Assembly (NCBI GenBank): GCA_015486425.1
Contig: WFRQ01000254.1
Location: 1-5,573 of the forward strand
DNA length: 5,573 bases
Source of the DNA: Deltaproteobacteria bacterium
GTDB lineage: Bacteria > Desulfobacterota > Dissulfuribacteria > Dissulfuribacterales > QOAL01
Reading direction: 5' to 3'
Shown in pieces: positions 1 to 4,764 of this stretch; position 1 is the first letter of the stretch, and each line of letters starts with the position of its first letter. The notes below the pieces were generated by a model that was given only the letters and a program-made list of their open reading frames with translations, was not told the DNA's origin and searched no databases. Position numbers and translations under genes: made by a program.

Positions 1-34
1 GCCGCATTTTGGCGCGGCAGCACTACATTCTGTA

Positions 35-63
35 TTGGTCCGTAATTAACCTGCGCATATAGA
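35..63 (+). promoter_or_regulatory. Weak candidate sigma70-type promoter upstream of khpA
   Basis: TTGGTC at 35-40 and TATAGA at 58-63 are separated by 17 bases, the ideal sigma70 spacing. The hexamers match consensus at only 3 of 6 and 4 of 6 positions, so this could be chance. If real, it would give khpA a leader of about 100 nt containing the inverted pair GGAACCC (84-90) and GGGTTCC (130-136). Nothing else in 1-170 looks like a gene. No frame at the left edge reads as a recognisable RpsP C-terminus, and the small GCCGC/GCGGC hairpin at 1-18 has no T tract. Confidence 0.2.
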
Positions 64-170
64 AATATAAGTCAGGAATTCATGGAACCCGCTTTTTTAA
101 CCACGGGGCGGAAATGCGAGTACCCCAGAGGGTTCCTGTTCAACCGGTTTGCTGGAGCGGAGAATTGGTC

Positions 171-401
171 ATGAAGGAGTTGCTTGAACATATTGCGAAA
201 TCACTGGTTGATAACCCGGATGCTGTGGAAGTGAATGAAATAGAAGGTCAGCAGACCTCTGTGCTGGAACTCAAGGTTGCCAAAGAGGACATTGGCAAGG
301 TAATCGGCAAACAGGGACGCACCGCCAGGGCCCTCAGAGCCATCCTGAGCGCGGCTTCTTCGAAGCTGAACAAAAGGGCCGTGCTTGAAATCCTGGAATA
401 G
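171..401 (+). CDS. khpA: KhpA, small KH-domain RNA-binding protein
   Basis: This encodes a 76-residue protein that is essentially one KH domain, the usual size for the KhpA (YlqC) family. The diagnostic GxxG loop is GKQG at residues 46-49, in the context IGKVIGKQGRTARALR, where the loop and following helix contact single-stranded RNA. KhpA is known in other bacteria as a cytoplasmic RNA binder that pairs with KhpB (Jag/EloR) and acts in sRNA and mRNA control and cell-envelope growth; the role here is inferred. The ATG at 171 is chosen because GGAG at 159-162 lies 8 nt upstream and the protein then begins in family style (MKELLEHIAKSLVDNP). An in-frame ATG at 114 would add 19 unrelated residues. 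khpA normally sits between rpsP and rimM; here 652 nt separate it from the rimM ATG. Confidence 0.93.
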   Translation: MKELLEHIAKSLVDNPDAVEVNEIEGQQTSVLELKVAKEDIGKVIGKQGRTARALRAILSAASSKLNKRAVLEILE

Positions 402-639
402 GGCCAAATTCGGTCATATTGGAGTACGTATCTTTGATTTGCGGGTAACCTTCCCTGATTTAAGCGATATTTTGTAACGCTCAATCTATGCATTCAGAAT
501 TTTACTCATGGTTCTTTTTCCATTTTGCCGCATGTCTGCGAAACAGGGACTGCTGTCTTTGCAGCGAGGCTTTGTAGAGTATACGATGACATTTGTCCGG
601 TATTGAATGCTCAATCCAGGGAATAGTTTATCCGAAAAT

Positions 640-674
640 AGCTCAAAGCTGAAAGCTCAAGGCTCAAAGCTCAA
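640..674. repeat. Heptanucleotide tandem repeat, five units of AGCTCAA
   Basis: Five consecutive 7-base units can be read: AGCTCAA (640), AGCTGAA (647), AGCTCAA (654), GGCTCAA (661) and AGCTCAA (668). Three are identical and two differ by one base. The run then decays into AGTAAAAGAAGCTC. It is not inside a gene, so changes in copy number would not shift a reading frame. Heptad-periodic intergenic repeats of this sort are common in several Gram-negative groups; no function is implied. Confidence 0.85.
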
Positions 675-695
675 AGTAAAAGAAGCTCTAATTCG

Positions 696-746
696 CTGGT
701 TCCCAAACTCCAGTTTGGGAACTATTAACTGGAAGCTCCTGCTTCC
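696..746. repeat. REP-like twin-hairpin element
   Basis: Two perfect hairpins lie 8 bases apart. The first pairs GTTCCCAAACT (699-709) with AGTTTGGGAAC (712-722) around two bases. The second pairs GGAAGC (731-736) with GCTTCC (741-746) around TCCT. Each hairpin is preceded by the same tetranucleotide, CTGG (696-699 and 729-732). A conserved tetranucleotide at the foot of closely paired hairpins resembles REP/BIME elements mobilised by IS200-like REP-associated tyrosine (Y1) transposases. No transposase gene is in the window. The first hairpin is not followed by a T run, so it is not a typical intrinsic terminator. Confidence 0.6.
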
Positions 747-749
747 CCA

Positions 750-890
750 CTTCCTTGAGCACACAATTTAATAAACCGCAAAAGCGTATTTTCATTGTTC
801 GTTGTGCCATTCAGGGGGAATGGCGGTTACCATGAAAGGTAACTGCTCACCCCCCTCAAGGAAGAATTCCCATAACGGAAAGACGCTTTT
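750..890 (+). ncRNA. Candidate structured RNA or MITE-like element, unclassified
   Basis: A perfect 10-base inverted repeat, CTTCCTTGAG (750-759) and CTCAAGGAAG (855-864), encloses about 95 bases. These contain perfect local stems: GCCATTC/GAATGGC (806-812/818-824, loop AGGGG), GTTACC/GGTAAC (826-831/838-843, loop ATGAAA) and a small CGC-AAAA-GCG (777-786). TGAGCA (756-761) can instead pair with TGCTCA (844-849). AAAAGCGT (780-787) can pair with ACGCTTTT (883-890), which crosses the outer stem as a pseudoknot would. I recognise no known riboswitch or RNA family. The same terminal inverted repeats could mark a small non-autonomous transposable element, so RNA function is unproven. A + strand transcript would end at the terminator at 1016-1046. 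Confidence 0.3.
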
Positions 891-1001
891 CACACATGCT
901 CAGAAGGCACTGCAGATGCAAGGCAGAGGGGACTAAGGCGTACTTCCTGTACTTCGAGTCCCTGTCAACGCGGCAGATGCGGTACCCTCAGAGCTGATAC
1001 T
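891..1001. repeat. Palindromic dispersed element, copy 1
   Basis: This segment matches 2893-3003 in the same orientation. The core 901-1001 aligns with 2903-3003 without gaps, 84 of 101 positions identical by hand count. The element is itself an imperfect palindrome. Its centre pairs GGGACT (929-934) with AGTCCC (957-962) and GTAC (940-943) with GTAC (949-952), and the outer arms (roughly 899-920 against 975-995) are partly complementary. The most conserved blocks are the CTGCAGATGCAAGGC stretch (910-924) and the core around GGCGTACTTCC. Palindromic structure, intergenic placement and no coding capacity fit a MITE or REP-type mobile element. It lies 14 bases before the terminator ahead of rimM. 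Confidence 0.75.
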
Positions 1002-1015
1002 ATGAAAGTTTATAG

Positions 1016-1046
1016 AAGGCGGGCTTGGTCCCGCCTTTTATTTTTT
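1016..1046 (+). terminator. Intrinsic terminator immediately upstream of rimM
   Basis: A perfect 8-bp stem, AAGGCGGG (1016-1023) and CCCGCCTT (1030-1037), has loop CTTGGT and a T-rich tail ending in six T (1041-1046). This is a textbook rho-independent terminator on the + strand. It ends 7 bases before the rimM ATG, so it does not mark the end of a remote upstream gene. Either it ends an upstream transcript (khpA or a non-coding RNA) or it works as an attenuator that the rimM operon must read through. The minus strand lacks an equivalent T run. Confidence 0.85.
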
Positions 1047-1053
1047 GGTGTTT

Positions 1054-1587
1054 ATGCAGGGAGAGAATAAGTTCATAGCACTTGGCAGGATTACCAGCCC
1101 GCACGGTATTAAAGGCGCTGTTAATATCCATCCCTATGGAGATGAACATGCCTTTGCGCAGTATACCCACCTCTATCTCAAGGGGCAGGGCAGGGGCATG
1201 ACAAGATACGAAATTATCTCGTCAAGGCCTGGGACGCGTGGCAAATTCATTGTCCAGTTCAAAGGGGTGACGGACAGAAACACTTCCGAGCAGCTTGCAG
1301 GTTCGGAGGTGTTTCTGGACAACGCCTCTCTGCCTGAGCCTGGACCAGATGAGACATACTGGCATGATATCATCGGACTTGATGTGGTTATGGCTGACGG
1401 GAACAGGCTGGGACGTATTGTTAATATTATTGAAACACCCGGGCATGATATTTATGTGGTAAAGAGAGATAGCGGTGCAGAGGTATTGGTGCCTGCGGTA
1501 AGAGATATTGTTACAGACATTGATATTAAAGCCGGAACCTGCACAATAGACCCTCCTCCCGGCCTTGTTGAAGCAAATGATAATTGA
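1054..1587 (+). CDS. rimM: Ribosome maturation factor RimM
   Basis: This encodes a 177-residue protein of normal family length. RimM binds the 30S subunit through S19 and assists maturation of the 16S rRNA head domain. The N-terminal barrel begins at FIALGRI with the hallmark PHGIKG at residues 16-21. A second family motif, VTDRNTSEQLAGSEV, spans 72-86. The C-terminal PRC-barrel starts at YWHDIIGL (102-109) and includes ETPGHDIYVV and the VLVPAVRDIV strand. The ATG at 1054 is preferred because family similarity begins just after it. In-frame TTG (1045) and GTG (1048) lie within or against the terminator tail. No Shine-Dalgarno sequence is visible before any of them, which is unusual. The 3' end overlaps trmD by 11 nt. 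Confidence 0.95.
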   Translation: MQGENKFIALGRITSPHGIKGAVNIHPYGDEHAFAQYTHLYLKGQGRGMTRYEIISSRPGTRGKFIVQFKGVTDRNTSEQLAGSEVFLDNASLPEPGPDETYWHDIIGLDVVMADGNRLGRIVNIIETPGHDIYVVKRDSGAEVLVPAVRDIVTDIDIKAGTCTIDPPPGLVEANDN

Positions 1588-2323
1588 AGTTCTGACAATT
1601 TTCCCTGATTTTTTCAAATCTCCTCTTGATGCCGGGGTGATCAGGCGTGCCATTGATGCAGGTCTGCTCGAATTCCGGGCTCTTGACCTCAGGGATTATA
1701 CCCATGACCGTCACAGGACAACTGATGATCGGCCCTTTGGGGGCGGAGAGGGCATGGTTATGGTTCCCGGCCCGATTTTTGAGGCTGTTGATGACCTGCG
1801 CTCATGTGAACCCCAGCCGTTTGTGGTCATGCTCAGTCCCAGGGGCAGGCTGCTTGATCAGGAGATTGCAAGAGAACTGGCCTCAGAAAAGCGACTGGTT
1901 TTCCTGTGCGGCAGGTACGAGGGCATTGACGAAAGAGTGGCCCGGGGATGTGTGGACATGGAGCTTTCCATAGGCGATTACGTACTTTCAGGTGGGGAGA
2001 CAGCGGCCCTTGTGGCCATGGAGGTAATTACCCGTTTCGTGCCTGGAGTGCTTGGATGCGGGACATCGGCTGAAAATGACTCCTTTACAACCGGCCTGCT
2101 GGAGCATCCCCAGTACACCCGTCCAAGGGAATTCAGGGGAATGAAGGTCCCTGAAGTGCTGCTTGGTGGTAATCATAAGGAGATAGCGGCGTGGCGTCGC
2201 AGCGAGGCTTTGAGGATAACAGCACAGAGACGCCCTGACCTGCTTAAAAAGGCAGAGCTCACCGATGATGAGCGCCGTATTGTAAAGGATTACCTTGAAG
2301 TGGATTCAGAGCATTCCGTATGA
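1577..2323 (+). CDS. trmD: tRNA (guanine-37-N1)-methyltransferase TrmD
   Basis: This encodes a 248-residue SPOUT-class enzyme that uses S-adenosylmethionine to make m1G37 next to the anticodon, preventing +1 frameshifting. The start MIIEVLTIFPDFF is typical. DDRPFGGGEGMVM (50-62) is the conserved glycine-rich segment, with Phe where many homologues have Tyr. LCGRYEGIDERV (110-121) and SIGDYVLSGGETA (131-143) form the trefoil-knot cofactor pocket. Asp168 in NDSF, followed by GLLEHPQYTRP, matches the catalytic Asp169 of E. coli, and Arg153 matches Arg154. The ATG at 1577 lies inside rimM (11-nt overlap) with only a poor Shine-Dalgarno, implying translational coupling to rimM. Its stop overlaps the next start as ATGA. 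Confidence 0.97.
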   Translation: MIIEVLTIFPDFFKSPLDAGVIRRAIDAGLLEFRALDLRDYTHDRHRTTDDRPFGGGEGMVMVPGPIFEAVDDLRSCEPQPFVVMLSPRGRLLDQEIARELASEKRLVFLCGRYEGIDERVARGCVDMELSIGDYVLSGGETAALVAMEVITRFVPGVLGCGTSAENDSFTTGLLEHPQYTRPREFRGMKVPEVLLGGNHKEIAAWRRSEALRITAQRRPDLLKKAELTDDERRIVKDYLEVDSEHSV

Positions 2324-2889
2324 AGATATACATTGCCCTGGTGCACTATCCGGTGCTTAACCGCAAGGGTGAAACCATTACATCCGCAGTTACCAACCTT
2401 GACATTCATGATATTGCAAGGGTTGCCGCCACGTATGACCTTGAGGCATATTTTATTGTAACTCCGCTTATGGAACAGCAGGAGCTTGTAAGAGAGCTTA
2501 CAGGCCACTGGATAGATGGAGGCTCTCCAAACAGTGACAGAAAAACCGCTCTTTCCATGGTGCGTATTACCCCTTCCATTGACGAAACCTGCAAGCAGAT
2601 TGAGGCTGAGACAGGAAGCTGTCCGCTTGTAATAGCAACAACAGCAAGGCACAGGAATAAAACAGTGGGCTGGACAGAGCTCAGAACAAAAGTTGAGGCA
2701 GCACAGGAGCTGAATGAGCACGCCTCCATGCTTCTGCTCTTTGGGACAGCATCAGGTCTTGCTGAACCGGTTTTTGAGCAGGTTTCAGGGGTCCTTGAGC
2801 CCATTGAGCCTCAGCGGCTCTATAATCACCTGTCAGTCAGGAGCGCAGTGGCCATAACCCTTGACCGTCTGCTTGGGAATTGCAGATAA
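2320..2889 (+). CDS. TrmD-associated SPOUT RNA methyltransferase family protein (PF09936 type), target unknown
   Basis: This encodes 189 residues that I recognise as the RNA methyltransferase family often found directly after trmD in Desulfobacterota and some other phyla. Visible features are the N-terminal ALVHYPVLNRKGE (6-18), TNLDIHDIAR (25-34), the glycine-containing LLLFGTASGL (138-147), which suits a SPOUT cofactor loop, and the C-terminal signature YNHLSVRSA (168-176) followed by AITLDRLLG. I recall that in Desulfovibrio this domain is fused to the C-terminus of TrmD, which would support a shared or related tRNA substrate. The ATGA overlap with trmD indicates coupled translation. No substrate or modified nucleotide can be assigned from sequence. 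There is no signal peptide or membrane segment, so it is probably cytoplasmic. Confidence 0.87.
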   Translation: MKIYIALVHYPVLNRKGETITSAVTNLDIHDIARVAATYDLEAYFIVTPLMEQQELVRELTGHWIDGGSPNSDRKTALSMVRITPSIDETCKQIEAETGSCPLVIATTARHRNKTVGWTELRTKVEAAQELNEHASMLLLFGTASGLAEPVFEQVSGVLEPIEPQRLYNHLSVRSAVAITLDRLLGNCR

Positions 2890-2892
2890 CAC

Positions 2893-3003
2893 GTGTCTGC
2901 TTCAGAGGGTGCTGCAGATGCAAGGCGGAGTGGGCGAAGGCGTACTTCCCGTACTTCGAGTCCCCGACAACTCAGCAGATGCAGTATCCCCTGAGCAGAT
3001 ACT
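2893..3003. repeat. Palindromic dispersed element, copy 2
   Basis: This is the second copy of the element at 891-1001, in the same orientation. The stretch 2903-3003 matches 901-1001 at 84 of 101 positions with no gaps. It folds back on itself: TCTGCT (2896-2901) faces AGCAGA (2994-2999), CTGCA (2912-2916) faces TGCAG (2980-2984), and GTAC faces GTAC at the centre (2942-2945 and 2951-2954). It begins 3 bases after the SPOUT gene stop codon. It is followed directly by a T-rich stretch (3003-3012), so the hairpin plus this tail might weakly terminate transcription between the SPOUT gene and rplS. That last point is inference. Confidence 0.75.
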
Positions 3004-3013
3004 TTTATTTTTG

Positions 3014-3094
3014 CATTGCAAAAGCCCTTGTAATGGAGTAAAAGACTGCGTCTGTATGTCAATAATCATGGTGGGCATAACATGCCTTGCAATG
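3014..3094 (+). promoter_or_regulatory. Candidate rplS mRNA leader with two competing pairings
   Basis: CATTGCAA (3014-3021) can pair with TTGCAATG (3087-3094) over 8 perfect base pairs, or with the adjacent TTGTAATG (3028-3035) over 8 pairs including one G-U, leaving loop AAGCCC. The two options exclude each other. The loop sequence GCCC (3024-3027) complements GGGC (3073-3076). A further hairpin, GGGCAT/ATGCCT (3073-3078/3082-3087, one G-U), lies about 20 nt before the rplS Shine-Dalgarno. Ribosomal protein leaders often carry autoregulatory structures, and L19 leaders are known in Bacillus-type bacteria. I do not recognise this one as that family. I see no clear sigma70 promoter here. Confidence 0.3.
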
Positions 3095-3125
3095 ATTCAA
3101 ATATTTCAAGGAGCGTGACATTAAA

Positions 3126-3476
3126 ATGGATATACTTCGTAAGCTTGCCTTTGAAGAGATGCGCATGGATGTTCCGCCTTTCAGGGCAGGGGATACAGTG
3201 CGTGTACACGTGAGGATCCGTGAGTCTGCGGACAAGGAACGTATTCAGGTTTTTGAGGGTGTGGTTATAAGCCGCAAGGGTAGTGGTGTTTCAGAGACAT
3301 TTATCGTAAGGAAGATATCATACGGTGTAGGTGTTGAGCGTATCTTTCCTGTTCACTCCCCCATTATCGAGAAGATTGAGCTGGTTTCAGAGGGCCGCCA
3401 TAACAGGGCCAAGATGTACTACCTCCGTGGCCTCCGAGGCAAGGCTGTTCGTCAGAAGATTCGCAAGCGCAATTAA
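3126..3476 (+). CDS. rplS: 50S ribosomal protein L19
   Basis: This encodes a 116-residue protein of standard L19 length and sequence. L19 lies at the 30S-50S interface in the large subunit. Visible family signatures are the PPFRAGDTVRVHVRI segment (17-31), RIQVFEGVVISRKGSG (39-54), ETFIVRKISYGVGVERIFPVHSP (57-79, read in part) and the basic tail ending in RKRN. The ATG at 3126 follows AAGGAG at 3108-3113, a strong Shine-Dalgarno at a somewhat long spacing of 12 nt. It is separated from the upstream SPOUT gene by 236 nt containing the palindromic element and a possible structured leader, so it may be expressed partly on its own. Confidence 0.98.
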   Translation: MDILRKLAFEEMRMDVPPFRAGDTVRVHVRIRESADKERIQVFEGVVISRKGSGVSETFIVRKISYGVGVERIFPVHSPIIEKIELVSEGRHNRAKMYYLRGLRGKAVRQKIRKRN

Positions 3477-3516
3477 TCCTGTGAGTAATTGACCTTGTTA
3501 CAGATTTTTCCGGCAT

Positions 3517-3577
3517 GTAGTGTTTCTCTGATATTTTTTACAGACACTACTGCTCATTACGCACTGGCTAAGGCCAG
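3517..3577 (+). other. Two hairpins between rplS and rnhB
   Basis: GTAGTGTTT (3517-3525) pairs with AGACACTAC (3542-3550), nine pairs with one G-U, around a 16-base T-rich loop. Fourteen bases further on, CTGGC (3564-3568) pairs with GCCAG (3573-3577) around TAAG. Neither is followed by a T run, so neither is a standard intrinsic terminator. They could be mRNA processing or stability structures after rplS, or chance. The remainder of 3477-3614 shows nothing recognisable. Confidence 0.3.
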
Positions 3578-3614
3578 GCGGCTTGTCCCGGCAGGAAACT
3601 GATTCGGATGAAAA

Positions 3615-4283
3615 ATGGTCAGAGTTCATGTGCAGCCGGTGCTGTGGAACGAGCCGGTAAGGCATAATGGTGAAGATTTGGAAGATGCGCTTTACTTTGA
3701 GCGTCTCTTTCGTGAGCAGGGTTTTACGGATGTGGCAGGTGCCGACGAGGTTGGAAGGGGCTGCCTTGCAGGGCCTGTTGTTGCCGCGGCTGTGATTCTT
3801 CCTGAAAAGTTCCATCTTTCAGGCCTTACGGATTCCAAGAAACTTTCAATAGAACAACGCCAGAGCCTGGTGCCTGAAATTGAGCGCCAGGCTCTTTCTT
3901 TTTGTATTGCCTCTGTCTCTAATGAGGAGATTGACCGCATAAATATCCTTCAGGCAAGCCTCAGGGCCATGGCGCTTGCCGTGGAAGGGCTTTGCGTCAG
4001 GCCTCAGGCCGTGCTTGTTGACGGAAATCAGCCCTTGCCCATCTCCATTGCGCAGAAAACCGTTGTCAAGGGAGATTCCCGCTCCCTGTCCATAGCGGCT
4101 GCCTCGGTCATTGCCAAGGTTCATCGTGACAGGCTCATGGAGGAGCTTGATTCCATGTATCCTGATTACGGTTTTGCCAGACACAAAGGCTATGCAACTG
4201 CCGTTCATCTGAAGGCAATCAGAGAACATGGCCCCTGTCCGCATCATCGCCGCACATTCAAGGGAGTGAGGGAGTATGTCTGA
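3615..4283 (+). CDS. rnhB: Ribonuclease HII
   Basis: This encodes a 222-residue enzyme that cleaves RNA in RNA-DNA hybrids and initiates removal of single ribonucleotides from DNA. The catalytic DEDD set is complete: Asp44 and Glu45 in GADEVGRG, Asp136 in LVDGN and Asp154 in VKGDSR. The 18-residue spacing between the last two equals that in E. coli (108 and 126). Other signatures are LTDSKKLS (71-78), AAASVIAKVHRD after Asp154, and YGFARHKGY near the C-terminus. The start is uncertain. ATG 3615 is the only ATG available after an in-frame TGA at 3609, but it has no Shine-Dalgarno at proper spacing. Internal GTG (3630, 3639) or TTG (3678) starts are possible, since family similarity begins near residue 27. 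Confidence 0.95.
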   Translation: MVRVHVQPVLWNEPVRHNGEDLEDALYFERLFREQGFTDVAGADEVGRGCLAGPVVAAAVILPEKFHLSGLTDSKKLSIEQRQSLVPEIERQALSFCIASVSNEEIDRINILQASLRAMALAVEGLCVRPQAVLVDGNQPLPISIAQKTVVKGDSRSLSIAAASVIAKVHRDRLMEELDSMYPDYGFARHKGYATAVHLKAIREHGPCPHHRRTFKGVREYV

Positions 4284-4310
4284 CGCTCAGCCCTTAAACC
4301 CGCAGAGCCC

Positions 4311-4721
4311 ATGAAGAATCCAGACAAATCGGCATCCTCCATGTCCGGCAACAGATCCCTTGGAATAAGCGGGGAACAGGCAGCGCTTGAATTTTTCAAG
4401 CAAAACGGCTACAGCCTGCGAGAGCAGAATTACAGGGTGCCGTGCGGCGAGATTGACCTTATACTTGAAAAGGACAGGGAACTGGTCTTTGTGGAGGTAA
4501 AGGCGCGTCGTTCAGGAAGGTACGGCCTTCCACAGGAGGCAGTTGCCGCTTCCAAGCAGCGCAGGATCATCAAGGCTGCCATGTGGTACTGCCAGGAAAA
4601 GGGCCTGCATGGCAGGCCAATGCGCTTTGATGTCATGGCGGTTTTGTACGGCTCGGCAGATGCTGTTACTCTGAATCATATCCCCTGTGCATTTGATGCC
4701 ACTGACGCGGGTTTTTCCTGA
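4311..4721 (+). CDS. yraN: YraN / UPF0102 family protein, predicted nuclease fold
   Basis: This encodes 136 residues of the YraN (UPF0102) family, which has a restriction-endonuclease-like fold resembling Holliday-junction resolvases. The putative metal-binding set is present: Glu47 and Asp49 in CGEIDLI, and Glu62 and Lys64 in FVEVKARR. The N-terminal helix motif is GISGEQAALEFF (18-29), followed by GY..REQNYR. Biochemical function is not established for most members; genomic linkage to rnhB, seen here with a 27-nt gap, has suggested a nucleic-acid role. ATG 4311 is used and gives about 15 residues before the conserved region. ATG 4341 (MSGNRSLG) is an alternative, and neither has a good Shine-Dalgarno. 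It probably shares a transcript with rnhB. Confidence 0.92.
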   Translation: MKNPDKSASSMSGNRSLGISGEQAALEFFKQNGYSLREQNYRVPCGEIDLILEKDRELVFVEVKARRSGRYGLPQEAVAASKQRRIIKAAMWYCQEKGLHGRPMRFDVMAVLYGSADAVTLNHIPCAFDATDAGFS

Positions 4722-4764
4722 AACACCCTTATTGCCTTCACCATACTTCAGGAGGTAACCGGCC

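Larger units (their letters stand above)
402..1044. other. Long non-coding interval between khpA and rimM, rich in repeats
   Basis: I see no credible coding sequence in this stretch; short open frames on either strand resemble no family. From about 402 to 639 it is plain, fairly AT-rich sequence with only a small hairpin (ATTGA/TCAAT at 602-615) and no convincing promoter or terminator after khpA. The best promoter-like match, TTGCAG at 559-564 with TACGAT at 582-587 (17-base spacing), is weak. From 640 on it is densely packed with a heptamer tandem repeat, twin hairpins, a possibly structured segment, a palindromic dispersed element and an intrinsic terminator, each listed separately. In most relatives this junction is short, so the interval looks like a site of repeated insertion; that is inference. 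Confidence 0.7.

Noticed and set aside
1..113. 3' end of rpsP at the left edge
   Set aside because: Stops occur in all three forward frames within about 62 bases, and none of the short tails reads as a recognisable S16 C-terminus.
114..170. Longer KhpA start at ATG 114 adding 19 residues
   Set aside because: The extra residues do not resemble the family, and ATG 171 has a well-spaced GGAG and gives the standard 76-residue length.
699..722. Intrinsic terminator for khpA at the 11-bp hairpin
   Set aside because: The stem is followed by ACTATTAACTGG-like sequence rather than a T run, and the shared CTGG foot with a second hairpin fits a REP-like element better.
806..864. A tRNA gene or SRP RNA in the hairpin-rich khpA-rimM interval
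   Set aside because: There is no acceptor stem with a T-loop GGTTCRA motif or CCA context, and no SRP tetraloop and internal-loop motifs.
640..1001. A CRISPR array
   Set aside because: The repeats are either 7-base head-to-tail units or two distant copies of a 100-base element; there is no regular repeat-spacer pattern.
1222..1653. 143-codon open frame on the minus strand across rimM
   Set aside because: It lies wholly antisense to rimM and the trmD start, resembles no known protein, and both sense genes are certain.
2861..3118. 85-codon + strand open frame across the SPOUT gene end and the rplS leader
   Set aside because: Most of it is translation of the palindromic repeat and leader. It has no family resemblance and no distinct ribosome site.
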